From contig SVLM01000001.1 of NCBI GenBank assembly GCA_015067945.1, positions 1 through 64,000 of the forward strand: DNA of 64,000 nt. Reading direction: 5' to 3'. This document shows, in pieces, positions 31,301-40,862 of the stretch; the first letter of the stretch is position 1, and every line of letters starts with the position of its first letter. The position numbers and the translations under genes are program-made. The notes under the pieces are model-generated. The model worked only from the letters and a program-made list of their open reading frames with translations. It was not told the origin of the DNA and did no database searches. The DNA is from Oscillospiraceae bacterium (GTDB lineage Bacteria; Bacillota; Clostridia; Oscillospirales; Oscillospiraceae).

Positions 31301-32531
31301 GGGTGCCTTCGCCTACTGCGGTCAGTTGATCAATGTGGAAAATCTGTCCAGCACCAAGAACATCGGCAGCTATGTCTTTGCATACTGTGCGTTGACCGGC
31401 GCTGACTTGTCCGGAGCGGTATCCGTCGGCGATATGGCCTTTATGAAGGAAAATCTGACGACCTTTACTGTCAAACTGGGCAGCAGCCTGGTAAGCCTTG
31501 GTGACAATCCCTTCGCAATGTGCAAGGTCGAACCCTTCTATATCACTGAGAAGGTCACCTTCAATGGCGTGGATTACGAGTCCCGGATCTACACCTTCGT
31601 CATCAGCGATTCCGTCCAGGTGATTGACGGATCTCTGTACTGCAAGGTGCCCAGCGGCCTTGAGCTGATTACCTATGCCGGTGTCAGCGGTGAGGATGTG
31701 CAGGTGGCAGAGGGTACTGTCAGAATCACATCCCATGCCTTTGCCGGCTCTGATGTGAAGATGGTCACTTTGCCCTACACTGTGAAATCCATCGGTCACA
31801 AGGCCTTCTACGGCTGCAATCTGCTGAAGACCATTGTGTTTACCAGCTACCACGCACCGATTCTGGAGGAAGAGTTTGATTCTGCCTATTACCAGTCTCT
31901 GGAGCACATTCCCGGTACTGGCGATTTCGGCACCTATACTGACTACAACGGTAATGAAGTGCAGATCAACGGTATGGGGCTGATTCCGTACTTTATGTGG
32001 AACGCCACCGGCGAGCTGTATTCCAACGTGTTCTACGGTGCAAACTTCGTCGATTACGTTGGCTATGTCAACAACAAGCTGGTTATGGTTCGTCCTGTAA
32101 ACGGCCAGAACTATGACTCCTTCATCTTCGACCAGTACTTTGACCTGCGGATCAATGGTGCCACCGGTGCAGACGATGTGACTCTGGCTGCCATAGCCGC
32201 AATCAATGCAATTCCCGAGCGTGTTACTTATGAGCACAAAGCTATTGTGGAAGCAGCCCGTGCTGCCTACAATAAGATCGCTACCACCGAGCAGAAGGCT
32301 CTGGTGACCAATTATGACAAATTGGTCACTGCCGAGCAGCGTATCATCGCCCTGACTCCCGAGGAGGTTCTGCCGCCTGCTGAGGAGCCTGAGGTTAAGA
32401 CCAGTGTTTCCTGGTTGGCATGGGTCGTTGTTGTGCTTGGCGTGCTTGGCGTTGGTGGTGCTCTCGCATGGGAATTCCTGCGGGAACAGAAGAAAAAACA
32501 GGCAGAAAATCCTGCAAATGAAGAAAAGTAA
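25347..32531 (+). CDS. Giant surface S8 subtilisin-like protease with PA domain, BspA-like LRR_5 array and C-terminal TM anchor
   Basis: Triad motifs AVLDTGLDSNHSAF, NNHGTHVSGVIVG, LSGTSMACPNLAGVV; many YAFxGCxxL LRR_5 repeats; C-terminal WLAWVVVVLGVLGVGGALAWEFLREQKKK. Confidence 0.9.
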   Translation: MKKRAQIKLISAVVAGVLCLVLLLGLFATPVGQAIEYHASYIERKHDLPSVDLSDYLDNSVMFQLPSTVKPEQVISVIVTVDVTNVMDAYDQSDRTASFQDFALYSDEAMQIKDQIQAEKARILSVLDEKGVAYTMGENYANLLSGFEIRIKAGDFDATCKSLGKGEGIIVCEEYKVAQTQLVENPVSVYDTGIFDSSKSAYDGSGMVVAVLDTGLDSNHSAFSVDNFTSQKLGLTYSQVASVLSQTAASRLFEGLSVDDVYINEKVPFGFDYADEDPDVYSTHNNHGTHVSGVIVGKDDVITGVAPNAQLVSMKIFSDIMDTARASWILAALEDCVVLDVDVINMSLGTACGFGRETDEEILSGVYDKIRAAGISVVVAASNSYSSAYGSEANGNLGLTSNPDTGTVGSPGTYEGVLSVGSINGVETPYIKYGDTIIYFDEANSGAAEELHFFDTLLGDSQSKEMEFVLVPGVGRSVDYTGMDVTGKIVLVRRGDNTFEEKALIAEKQGAAGIIIYNNVSGEIKMNVGDAKIAVCSISQDDGEMLAAVASGKLSISREQSSGPFISDFSSWGPTPSLNIKPEIIAHGGNILSSVTGGGYDRLSGTSMACPNLAGVVLLMRQYVVENFPEIANDNVKVNALINQLLMSTADIALNMNGLPYAVRKQGAGLANLYSSLGTKAYIVTYDANGKSMDKTKIELGDDPDKKGVYELKFTVVNFGSSALTYNVGAYVMTEGVSDTKTNSGKTTVTEAGYILDGASVAISAGGNSGSQITVNAGQSLDVTVTITLSEKDKNYLDTSFANGMYVEGFVTLDAVGGTDIDMNVPYLAYYGDWRKAPLFDLTYFDTNADELDDGINPEDKTKADAYATRPIGGVSADYVSYLGTYYFLQDPKDMVISANKDYIALSNQDGTIHSLRFVWAGLLRNAAKIEITITDDTTGEVIFETVDTDVRKSYGDGGSIYPANVEIEFDTMDYNLANNTEYTVRLVGYLDYGDGGLTTNENNVFEFPLTVDFEAPAVTDVEYYYEYDKTAKKNRLYAKAAIYDNHYAMAAQLGYVTMSTDSDGNPMPELKQFEQYMTPIYSQHNGTTYVTFELTDYIYELKENALNGNCFVLSCYDYALNYATYEIGLPDEYVDFYFDGLKEGLTMSPNEVYSLEPLAYPDTSWSELLEFSSSRPSVARIVNNKIVAVSSGNTTIKVRDPSTNKSITFRLTVLKEGDEGFRLYDKPVADVFTLNGFYTVKAFYMNSSEDRKLGETGQTCFFEGNYGLEMYPSESVILLYDLDAYFPNDTTVEFESSNENIVKIDKTGCVTAVAEGFASVTIRVMQNGQSTYYSETVSIEVKDPYVTAGATLSHYYGNGGLVSIPEKLHLTAIGSFSFSNFNYIEKTPEELAFDDAEAYKQWFIGENTITKVIIPEGVERIEAYAFANLTALEEVVLPSTLESIEYGAFYGCSNLQKITFSGENNLKIINQYAFEGCNLQGTVDLSSVCIISDYAFAGNTKLKAVVTGDSLLSIGQYAFAGCKSLSDLTITATKVKYGAYAFTGCEALTSFTVNAAVLPEGMFYECKGMTSVTIGADVMEIGEFAFRDTNIDTYKILDGNQAFKTGEHSYILSADGKTLIAVSATAAGSFTAANIDNADISTIGDGAFSHNRKITSVSLPGVTKVGNYAFGSSNRLESVVLGKLEQIGEYAFFETAISQMPEVSANTVIGKYAFAYTRLKSVSVPDGATVSEGVFAQCKQLESVTIGNNVILGDYAFNMDKDESYQIKYYTDSKTGTRYYYYDLASALKSLTIGSNVTIGDSAFGGHASLQNVTLGSDARIGRMAFYNCTSLRSIDLSKALTIGDYAFSGDEYYICLDENMSIAAVSSEGQYMTTTHAAALAAIDLTSAESIGRYAFALCENLTQVTLGEKLTAIPDYAFAGCVALKSIDLSKVATVGEYAFMECGSLTNVNLASATTVGDYAFVNNGKLTSLQLNPEGTDLGEGAFAYCGQLINVENLSSTKNIGSYVFAYCALTGADLSGAVSVGDMAFMKENLTTFTVKLGSSLVSLGDNPFAMCKVEPFYITEKVTFNGVDYESRIYTFVISDSVQVIDGSLYCKVPSGLELITYAGVSGEDVQVAEGTVRITSHAFAGSDVKMVTLPYTVKSIGHKAFYGCNLLKTIVFTSYHAPILEEEFDSAYYQSLEHIPGTGDFGTYTDYNGNEVQINGMGLIPYFMWNATGELYSNVFYGANFVDYVGYVNNKLVMVRPVNGQNYDSFIFDQYFDLRINGATGADDVTLAAIAAINAIPERVTYEHKAIVEAARAAYNKIATTEQKALVTNYDKLVTAEQRIIALTPEEVLPPAEEPEVKTSVSWLAWVVVVLGVLGVGGALAWEFLREQKKKQAENPANEEK

Positions 32532-32606
32532 TTGTGTCCCGGGTAAGGCTGGTCTCCAGCCTTACCCAAGGAAACAACTCATGACAGGAAGAAAGATGCG
32601 GATAAA

Positions 32607-33914
32607 ATGAAATTAAATCATAAAGCAATCATCACAGTGTTTCTGCTGCTTGTCTGTGCTCTTTGCATGGCAGCCTGCACCGGGGATAAGAATCCCTACG
32701 CAGTCAACGATCAGCAGAACTTTACTGTCAGCGTGAAATACGATGCCAATGGAGGCTTGTTTACAACAAATACCTCCGTTATCGTCGATTCCTATAACCT
32801 TTCCCAGCTTCCCAGCAGCAACGGCAATACGCAGCTGGCCCTGCGGTCACCGGACGATCCCTCCCGTGGCAACGATGCCTTTGCTCCCGTACTGAACGGT
32901 TATTTCCTTGCCGGTTGGTATACCGAGTGCAAAGAAATTGACGGTCAGACCGTCTATAGCGGCCGCTGGGATTTTGCAACTGACCGACTCACAGTTGCCA
33001 CCAACGGTGACTATACTGCGGCAGAACCGGTTCTTACCCTTTATGCAGCCTGGGTGCCGCTGTTTGAAATTGAATTCTATGACCGGGCATCCGGCGAACT
33101 GCTGGATACGCTGCGGTATAATCCCACGACCAAAAATGAAATTGCCGTCCCTGTTTGGAGTACCGAAACCGGAGCCATCGAAATGTACGATTTCCCTGAA
33201 AAGAAGGGCTATACCTTCCAGGGAGCGTATTATGATGCTGCCGGCAATAACCCTGTCAATACGGAATTTGTCGCGAACCTGGGATCGGTTGATCTGACCA
33301 CTGGCACCGGCATCAATACCACCACCAAGCTGTATGTGGATTGGACAGAAGGGGAATGGTACCACATCTACAATGTGGATCAATTCCTGGATCATGCCGG
33401 TCTGAATGGCAATTATATTCTTCATGCGGATCTGGACTTTACTGACAAGATCTGGCCCACAGTCCTGATGTACGGCAACTTTGCCGGCAGGATTGAGGGT
33501 AACGGTTACACGATCCGTAATGTCAATGTGACCCAAACCAATAATTCCAAGACCAATGCCGGTCTGTTCGGTCAGCTGACCGAATCGGCTGCAATTACCG
33601 ATGTTACCTTCGAAAATGTATCCTTCACCATCAAGGGCGGCACCCGTGTGATGGGTACCAATTATGGCCTGCTTGCAGGTACCATTTCCGATCAGGCAAC
33701 CCTTACAAATGTTTGCATTGCAAACGGCATTCTGCAAATCGATTCTTCCTGCTACTTTGGCGTGGATGATTACAGCATCGGCCTGATTTGCGGTATGGGC
33801 AACGCCAATATGGTAACCGGTGATGTGACCTGCAAGGCAGTCGGTGATGCACCTGAGAGCCTGAAGATCCAGGTCAATGACAATACCGTCACCGTGGAAT
33901 TTTTAACTGAGTAA
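32607..33914 (+). CDS. Lipoprotein with InlB B-like repeat and GLUG-like motifs
   Basis: Lipobox CMAAC; VKYDANGGLFTTNT; NAGLFGQLTESAAITDVTFENVSFT. Confidence 0.7.
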   Translation: MKLNHKAIITVFLLLVCALCMAACTGDKNPYAVNDQQNFTVSVKYDANGGLFTTNTSVIVDSYNLSQLPSSNGNTQLALRSPDDPSRGNDAFAPVLNGYFLAGWYTECKEIDGQTVYSGRWDFATDRLTVATNGDYTAAEPVLTLYAAWVPLFEIEFYDRASGELLDTLRYNPTTKNEIAVPVWSTETGAIEMYDFPEKKGYTFQGAYYDAAGNNPVNTEFVANLGSVDLTTGTGINTTTKLYVDWTEGEWYHIYNVDQFLDHAGLNGNYILHADLDFTDKIWPTVLMYGNFAGRIEGNGYTIRNVNVTQTNNSKTNAGLFGQLTESAAITDVTFENVSFTIKGGTRVMGTNYGLLAGTISDQATLTNVCIANGILQIDSSCYFGVDDYSIGLICGMGNANMVTGDVTCKAVGDAPESLKIQVNDNTVTVEFLTE

Positions 33915-33945
33915 GCAAAGAAAATTTACATAAAGGAGATTTCGT

Positions 33946-36507
33946 ATGAAAAAGAGAATTCTCGCACTGCTCCTGTGTGTGCTCATGGTTATGAGCATGT
34001 TCGCAGGCTGTCAATCCGAAACAGCATCCGTTGATGCCTTTGTTATCATGACAGAGCAGCTGGACGGTCTGTTCAACCCCTTCTTCTCCACCTCTGCCAA
34101 TGACGGCACCATCGTGGGTATGACCCAGATCGGTATGCTGTCCTCCAAGTTTGTCAACGGCAAGGTTGAGGTGGCCTATGGCGATAACGAAGCTGTTGTT
34201 ACCAAGGACTATGACATCACGGAAAATGCCGACGGCACGGTTACTTACACCTTCGTGCTGAAGAACGGCATTCTGTTCTCCGACGGTCACCCCCTGACCA
34301 TGGAAGATGTCCTGTTCAACTACTATGTCTATCTGGACCCGGTCTATACCGGCTCTTCCACTCTGTACTCCACCGATATTCTGGGCCTGAACGAGTACCG
34401 CACCCAGACTGTCGGCTCTGCCGGTGACAGCGATGAACTGATTGCTTCTCAGGCTTCCAGCCGTGCCCGGGCGAGAATGATGGAGCTGATCAACCTGTTC
34501 AATGCTCAGGTCAAGGCCTCTGCAACCAAGGAAGTCAGCTACGACGCCATGAAGGCTGCCATTCTGTCCCACTCCGTCAGCTCCGGCTACAAGAATGCTC
34601 TGTCCAACGAGCCCAACAAGGTTTCCAATGCTGATTTGTTGGCTGACTACGAGCATGCTCTGGAGCTGTTCCGTGAGGAACTGGAGGCTGACTACCTCAG
34701 TGCTCAGGAATCCTACATCGACGAGCCCTACAAGTCCCATTCCGAATTCAAGGATGAAGTGTTCTGCTTTATGTTCACCGAGGGATATGTTGATGTCAAG
34801 TATGCCGAGGGTGCAAACGGCAAGATCGACCGTACCACCATCGAAAAGCTGACCAAGGCATACCCCAGCACCATCACCGATAAGGCTTCCGCCATCGATT
34901 ATGTGTATAAGGACAAGATTTCCCGTGAGCTGCACATTATTCTGCAGTATTGGGCAACTGCTGCCACGCTGACCAATGAGTACACAGCCAAGGCTAAGGA
35001 AGTCATCCTTCATGAGAATGTCTCCTCCGATGGCTCTCTGGCTGTTAAGAACATTTCCGGTATTGTATCCCTGGGTCATACCGACAAGGCTGGCACCACC
35101 ATCAAGGTCAATGGCACCGACTATACCGTTGCCTCCGGCCACAATGCTGATGGCACTGTTACCAACGCTAATGAGTACGATGTTCTGCAGATCACCATCG
35201 ACGGCATCGACCCCAAGGCCATCTGGAACTTTGCTCTGACCATTGCTCCTCAGCACTATTACGGTGAGGGCAGCTCCGTGCCCATGAACATCGCCAACGA
35301 TCAGTTCGGTGTTGAGTTTGCATCTTTCAGCTTTATGTCCGATATTGTCCAGTCTCCCCGGAACGTGAAGCTGCCCATGGGTGCCGGTGCTTATAAGGCA
35401 ACCGACAGCAACAATAACGATAACCCCAGCGATGCTAATTTCTACTCCAATAACGTTGTCTACTTTAAGGCCAACGAGAACTTCCACACCGTCGGTGCAG
35501 GCATCAACAATGCCAAGATCGCAAAGATCCGTTATCAGATCGTCAGCTCCAACAATGCTATCGCTGCACTGGAAAACGGCACCGTGCACTACATTTCTCC
35601 TGCTCTGACTGCTGATAACTACGACCGTCTGCAGAATATGGGTTCTAAGGGCTACAAGATGATCACCACCGACCAGCTGGGCTACGGCTATGTTGGTGTC
35701 AACGCATCCAAGGTTCAGGATATCAATCTGCGTAAGGCCATCATGTGTGCCATGAATACCAGCCTTGCTTTGGATTACTACCGTGCAGGCACGGCTGAGC
35801 AGATCTACTGGAATATGTCCATGGTTTCCTGGGCATACCCCGACGGCGACTCCAGGACAGACAACGGCAAGGATTATCCCCAGATGGGCAAGTGGAGCGA
35901 CGATGTTGCAAGAAGCAACATTGAGAAGTATATGCAGGCAGCCGGTGTCAGCGGCGGCGATTCCTCTCTGCGAATCACCTTCACCATTGCCGGTTCAACT
36001 CTGCAGGATCACCCCACCTACCGCGTATTCCGTGATGCAGCTGCTCTGCTGAACGATATGGGTTGGGAAATCACGGTTGTTTGTGATACCCAGGCTCTGA
36101 CCAAGATCAGCACCGGCTCTCTGGAGGTTTGGGCAGCAGCCTGGTCTTCCGCACTGGATCCTGATATGTATCAGGTCTACCACAAGGATTCCACCGCAAC
36201 TTCTACGCTGGCCTGGGGTTACCCCCATCTGAAGACCAGCGGCAGTGCCGAGGAGCTGGACATTCTGGACAAGCTCAGCGACAAGATCGACCTGGCCCGC
36301 GAAACCAACGATCAAAAGAAGCGTGCCGAGCTGTACGAAGAGGCCATGGGCTATGTGCTGGATCTGGCGGTGGAGCTGCCCGTGTACCAGCGCGATGTCC
36401 TGTATGCATACAATGCAAGCATTATTAACAGTTCCAGCCTTCCCAGCGATGTCAATCCCTACTCCTCTCCGCTCGACCGCATTTGGGAGCTTGAATTTGC
36501 CAACTGA
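33946..36507 (+). CDS. ABC transporter substrate-binding lipoprotein (OppA/DppA family), enlarged
   Basis: Lipobox MFAGC; LDGLFNPFF, TVTYTFVLKNGILFSDGHPLTMEDVLFNY; followed by OppBCDF-type genes. Confidence 0.88.
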   Translation: MKKRILALLLCVLMVMSMFAGCQSETASVDAFVIMTEQLDGLFNPFFSTSANDGTIVGMTQIGMLSSKFVNGKVEVAYGDNEAVVTKDYDITENADGTVTYTFVLKNGILFSDGHPLTMEDVLFNYYVYLDPVYTGSSTLYSTDILGLNEYRTQTVGSAGDSDELIASQASSRARARMMELINLFNAQVKASATKEVSYDAMKAAILSHSVSSGYKNALSNEPNKVSNADLLADYEHALELFREELEADYLSAQESYIDEPYKSHSEFKDEVFCFMFTEGYVDVKYAEGANGKIDRTTIEKLTKAYPSTITDKASAIDYVYKDKISRELHIILQYWATAATLTNEYTAKAKEVILHENVSSDGSLAVKNISGIVSLGHTDKAGTTIKVNGTDYTVASGHNADGTVTNANEYDVLQITIDGIDPKAIWNFALTIAPQHYYGEGSSVPMNIANDQFGVEFASFSFMSDIVQSPRNVKLPMGAGAYKATDSNNNDNPSDANFYSNNVVYFKANENFHTVGAGINNAKIAKIRYQIVSSNNAIAALENGTVHYISPALTADNYDRLQNMGSKGYKMITTDQLGYGYVGVNASKVQDINLRKAIMCAMNTSLALDYYRAGTAEQIYWNMSMVSWAYPDGDSRTDNGKDYPQMGKWSDDVARSNIEKYMQAAGVSGGDSSLRITFTIAGSTLQDHPTYRVFRDAAALLNDMGWEITVVCDTQALTKISTGSLEVWAAAWSSALDPDMYQVYHKDSTATSTLAWGYPHLKTSGSAEELDILDKLSDKIDLARETNDQKKRAELYEEAMGYVLDLAVELPVYQRDVLYAYNASIINSSSLPSDVNPYSSPLDRIWELEFAN

Positions 36508-36526
36508 TAAAGGGCGTGGCTAAATT

Positions 36527-37522
36527 ATGTTAAAATATATAGCAAAAAGAATTGGCTATGCCATTCTGGTCTTGCTGGGTGTATCTCTGATCATCTACTG
36601 CCTGACCCGCTTGATGCCCATTGACTTTGTCAAGGACAAGGTCAATTCTATGGCCACCAGCGGTGCGACAGTCAGTTCTGAAATGGTCGATGCCATGTAC
36701 GAATCCTACGGCCTGGTAGAGAATGCATCCTTCGGACAGATCTTAGAAGGCTATGTCAATTGGTTGGCTGACCTGGTCCAGCTGGACCTTGGCACCAGCT
36801 TCAAATACGGTATCCCGGTTGCTGAGAAAATCACCATGCACATGGGCACTTCTTTTGTAATCGCATTGATCGCGGCCGTGTTTGAATTTATGATTGCGAT
36901 TCCGCTTGGTATCACGGCAGCAACCCATCAGTACAGTTTCCGTGATTACCTGGTCACCATTTTGGTTATGGTGGGTATTTCGCTGCCGTCCTTCTTCTTC
37001 GGCAATGTGCTGAAGAACTGGCTGTCACTGCAGCTGGGATGGTTCCCATCCAACGGCTTGGTGGACGCCACAAAGGATCTTTCAGGCTTCGCACTGATCC
37101 TTGACTATGGCCGCCATGTATTCATTCCCATTCTAACGGTGGTTATTTTGTCCATTGGCTCCCGTATGAGAATGACCCGTACGAATATGCTGGAGGTTAT
37201 GAACTCCGATTATATTCGCACGGCCCGGGCAAAGGGACTGAAGGAGAGCGTTGTTATCAATAAGCATGCCTTCCGCAACACCCTGATTCCTCTGGTGACT
37301 TCTATGGCTGGCTTGCTTCCCAGCCTGTTCTCCGGTGCGATTATTACCGAGCAGGTCTTTGACCTGCCCGGCATCGGCAATATTGCTCTGCAGGCGATGA
37401 ACGCCGGCGATATTCCTTTCATCATGGGCTACAATATGTTCCTGGCGGTTCTGAGTGTCGTGGGTGTGCTTTTGGCAGACCTGATGTACGCTGTGGTTGA
37501 CCCCAGAGTGAAGCTCAGCTAA
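36527..37522 (+). CDS. Peptide/nickel-type ABC permease (OppB/DppB)
   Basis: MLKYIAKRIGYAILVLLGVSLIIYCLTRLMP; EAA loop TARAKGLKESVVINKHAFRNTLIPLVT. Confidence 0.93.
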   Translation: MLKYIAKRIGYAILVLLGVSLIIYCLTRLMPIDFVKDKVNSMATSGATVSSEMVDAMYESYGLVENASFGQILEGYVNWLADLVQLDLGTSFKYGIPVAEKITMHMGTSFVIALIAAVFEFMIAIPLGITAATHQYSFRDYLVTILVMVGISLPSFFFGNVLKNWLSLQLGWFPSNGLVDATKDLSGFALILDYGRHVFIPILTVVILSIGSRMRMTRTNMLEVMNSDYIRTARAKGLKESVVINKHAFRNTLIPLVTSMAGLLPSLFSGAIITEQVFDLPGIGNIALQAMNAGDIPFIMGYNMFLAVLSVVGVLLADLMYAVVDPRVKLS

Positions 37523-37533
37523 GGAGGTGCGGT

Positions 37534-38574
37534 ATGGACGATCAAAAGACTACGGTTATCGATACCGAAACTCCGCTGGATAAGAATATCCGGCTTATGT
37601 CACCTACACAGATGCTATTGCGGCGTTTCTTCCGCTCCAAGCTCAGCATTTTGGGCTTGATCATGGTCATTGGCCTGTTTGTGTTCTGTTTTCTCGGCCC
37701 GCTGGTCTATACCCAGTGGGGAGAGACCCAGCTGGATAAGAGCGGCAAGACCGAGTATGCCACCTCCGTTACCACCTATACAGTGGACGGCGTGACCTAT
37801 ACCGTCCATCAGACCACGGAAACCCACCTGGTGGATAATTTCCTTTCCGCACCCTCTGCAGTGCACCCCATGGGTACTGACGATCAGGGCTACGATGTGT
37901 TGGCCAGATTGATGTATGGCGGTCGTGTGTCCTTGCTGGTCAGCTTTATGACGGTTCTGCTGCTGACCATATTTGGTGTCATTATGGGTGGTATCGCCGG
38001 CTACTTCGGCGGTGTGGTGGATAACATCATCATGCGTATTTGCGATGTGCTGATGTGCCTGCCCGGCATTCCGATTCTGCTGATTCTCAGCTCCGCCATG
38101 GATGGCTGGGTGTCTCAGGATTGGATTGAGGAGGAAATGCGAATCTACATTTTGATGCTGTTTCTGACCTTTATTTCCTGGCCCGGCGTTGCCCGACTGG
38201 TCAGAGGCCAGATCCTCAGCCTCCGTGAGCAGGAGTATATGGTAGCTGCGGAAGCCATGGGCTACTCCACCGGCAGAAAAATCTTCAAGCACCTGGTTCC
38301 CAATGTCATGCCCCAGCTGATCGTGCAGATGAGCCTGAGCCTGGGCAGTATGATCCTTTATGAGGCAACCTTGAGTTATTTGAACATGGGCATCAAGGCA
38401 CCCTACACTGCCTGGGGCTCCATGATCAACATCATTACGACCAATCCGGATATTCTGCAGAATCATCTGTATGTATGGGTTCCGGCAGGTGTATGTATCG
38501 TCATTGCTGTTTTGGGTTTCAACTTTGTAGGCGACGGCCTGCGTGATGCCCTGGATCCCAAGTCAAGGAGGTAA
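37534..38574 (+). CDS. Peptide/nickel-type ABC permease (OppC/DppC)
   Basis: HPMGTDDQGYDVLARLMYGGRVSLLV; VAAEAMGYSTGRKIFKHLVPNVMP. Confidence 0.93.
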   Translation: MDDQKTTVIDTETPLDKNIRLMSPTQMLLRRFFRSKLSILGLIMVIGLFVFCFLGPLVYTQWGETQLDKSGKTEYATSVTTYTVDGVTYTVHQTTETHLVDNFLSAPSAVHPMGTDDQGYDVLARLMYGGRVSLLVSFMTVLLLTIFGVIMGGIAGYFGGVVDNIIMRICDVLMCLPGIPILLILSSAMDGWVSQDWIEEEMRIYILMLFLTFISWPGVARLVRGQILSLREQEYMVAAEAMGYSTGRKIFKHLVPNVMPQLIVQMSLSLGSMILYEATLSYLNMGIKAPYTAWGSMINIITTNPDILQNHLYVWVPAGVCIVIAVLGFNFVGDGLRDALDPKSRR

Positions 38575-38577
38575 GCC

Positions 38578-39783
38578 ATGAAAGAGAAAACGAATGGCAG
38601 CTACCTGTCTGGTAAGGAGATCCGTGCCATTGCCCGGGAAAATGCCAAGCAAATCAAGCGCTTGGAAGCCTATAAAAACCGCAGGGCAGATGAAAGCGAA
38701 TATCTCTGCGCTATGAAAAATCTGGAAAATATTCTGGAAATAGAGGATCTGCATACCTACTTCTATACGGAGCAGGGTGTTGTTAAGGCAGTCAACGGCG
38801 TGTCCTATGATGTGCCCAAGAATGCGGTTGTTGGCGTGGTTGGAGAATCCGGCTGCGGCAAGTCCGTTACCAGTATGTCCGTGATGCGTCTGATCCAGGG
38901 CCCTGCCGGTCAAATTGTGGACGGTTCTATCCGCTTTAAGTCTGTGGACTACAAGCGGGATGCAAAGGGTAATCCCGTCACCGATGCGGCAGGGGAGTAC
39001 GTCACCGAAGAAAAGGTGTATGACATCGCTAAAATGCCCATTCGGGAGATTCATAAGATCCGCGGCAAGCAGATCGCCATGATCTTCCAGGAGCCGATGA
39101 CCTCCCTGAACCCGGTGTTTACCATCGGTCAGCAGCTGGATGAGGTAACCTTGCTGCACCAGCCCGGTGCTACCAAGCAGAGTGCCAGAGAAAAGTCTGA
39201 GGAAATGCTCCGTCTGGTTGGCATTATTCCTGAGAATGTCTATAACGCCTTCCCTCATGAGCTGTCCGGCGGTATGCGTCAGCGTGTGATGATCGCCATG
39301 GCTCTGGCGGCAGAACCTCGCCTGATCATTGCAGACGAACCCACCACCGCATTGGATGTAACCATCCAGGCACAAATCTTGGATCTGCTTCAGGATATCA
39401 AGAACAAGATTGACGGCTCTATTCTGCTGATCACCCACGATTTGGGTGTCATTGCGGAAATGGCCGACTATGTGGTGGTTATGTACGCAGGCAAGGTCAT
39501 CGAGAAGGGAACTGTCTACGAGATTTTCCAGGATCCCAAGCACCCATATACCATCGGTCTGCAGAAATCCAAGCCCACAATGACTTTGGATGACAGCACC
39601 GAACTGTATAACATCCCCGGCAATGTGCCGAATCCCATCAATATGCCCCGGCACTGCTATTTCAAGGAACGCTGTGCAATGTGTACCCAAAAATGCTCCG
39701 GTGATTACCCCGGCATGGTGCAGCTGAGTCCTACCCATTTTGTCGCATGCCATCTGTACGAGGAGGGAAGTTGCAATGACTGA
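38578..39783 (+). CDS. ABC ATPase (OppD/DppD)
   Basis: GESGCGKS Walker [10 protein letters not shown] signature, [12 protein letters not shown]. Confidence 0.93.
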   Translation: MKEKTNGSYLSGKEIRAIARENAKQIKRLEAYKNRRADESEYLCAMKNLENILEIEDLHTYFYTEQGVVKAVNGVSYDVPKNAVVGVVGESGCGKSVTSMSVMRLIQGPAGQIVDGSIRFKSVDYKRDAKGNPVTDAAGEYVTEEKVYDIAKMPIREIHKIRGKQIAMIFQEPMTSLNPVFTIGQQLDEVTLLHQPGATKQSAREKSEEMLRLVGIIPENVYNAFPHELSGGMRQRVMIAMALAAEPRLIIADEPTTALDVTIQAQILDLLQDIKNKIDGSILLITHDLGVIAEMADYVVVMYAGKVIEKGTVYEIFQDPKHPYTIGLQKSKPTMTLDDSTELYNIPGNVPNPINMPRHCYFKERCAMCTQKCSGDYPGMVQLSPTHFVACHLYEEGSCND

Positions 39784-40861
39784 TGAAAAAGTAATGGAAT
39801 TGCCCACCTACGACGATGAAAAGCTGGCTGCCGAGTATCAGGCAAAGCGTAAGGCACAGATGGAAGAGGACTTCCAAAAGCCCTTCGACCCTGACTGTGT
39901 TCTGGAAGTGCGGCATCTGCGAAAGTGCTTCCCCATGAAGAAGAGTCTTACTGGCAAGGTCACCAAGGAATTGGTGGCAGTAGATGATGTCTCCTTCAAA
40001 CTGAAGGCAGGCGAAACCCTGGGCATCGTTGGCGAGTCCGGCTGTGGCAAGACCACCACCGGCCGTGCGATCTTAAAGCTTCACGAGCCTACAGCCGGTC
40101 AGATCATCTTTGATGGCAAGGATATTACCCATTATAATTCCGCACAGATGCGTCCGATCCGCCAGCAGATGCAGATCATCTTCCAGGATCCCTATTCGTC
40201 TCTGCCTCCCAGAGATACGGTGGGCGGTATCCTCTCTGAACCGGTGGAGGTTCATGGCATCGTGCCCAAGGATCGGGTGAAGGACTATGTGCTGGAGCTG
40301 ATGGAAAAGTGCGGCCTTCGGGATTACTACTTTGAACGCTATCCCCACGAATTCTCCGGCGGACAGCGTCAGCGTATCTGTATCGCCCGTGCCTTGTCCG
40401 TCAATCCCAAGCTGGTGATCTGTGACGAACCGGTATCTGCACTGGATGTGTCCATTCAGGCACAGATTATCAATTTGCTGAAAAAGCTTCAGCGGGAAAT
40501 GAACCTTGCCTACGTTTTCATCTCCCACGATCTGAGTGTGGTGAAGTTTATTTCCGACAAGATCGGTGTCATGTATCTGGGTTCCATGATGGAATTTGGT
40601 TCCAAAGAGGATATTTTCAATAATCCTCTGCATCCGTATACCAAGGCACTGTTTTCTGCTGTTCCCAATCCGGATCCTACAGTAAAGATGGAGCGAATCA
40701 AGTTAGAGGGAGATATCCCGTCTCCTGCAAATCCTCCCAAGGGTTGTCGGTTCCATACCCGTTGCCCCTACGCAACGGAAATCTGTAAACATGTGACCCC
40801 GGATTATCGGGAGTATGAGCCCGGTCACTTTGCGGCCTGCCATCTATTGGAGCAGAAGTAA
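39776..40861 (+). CDS. ABC ATPase (OppF/DppF)
   Basis: [42 protein letters not shown]; start overlaps the upstream stop. Confidence 0.93.
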   Translation: MTDEKVMELPTYDDEKLAAEYQAKRKAQMEEDFQKPFDPDCVLEVRHLRKCFPMKKSLTGKVTKELVAVDDVSFKLKAGETLGIVGESGCGKTTTGRAILKLHEPTAGQIIFDGKDITHYNSAQMRPIRQQMQIIFQDPYSSLPPRDTVGGILSEPVEVHGIVPKDRVKDYVLELMEKCGLRDYYFERYPHEFSGGQRQRICIARALSVNPKLVICDEPVSALDVSIQAQIINLLKKLQREMNLAYVFISHDLSVVKFISDKIGVMYLGSMMEFGSKEDIFNNPLHPYTKALFSAVPNPDPTVKMERIKLEGDIPSPANPPKGCRFHTRCPYATEICKHVTPDYREYEPGHFAACHLLEQK

Positions 40862-40862
40862 T

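Noticed and set aside
33889-35589. 566-aa minus-strand ORF
   Set aside because: Antisense to the OppA-type gene and crosses its start region; no recognisable domain.
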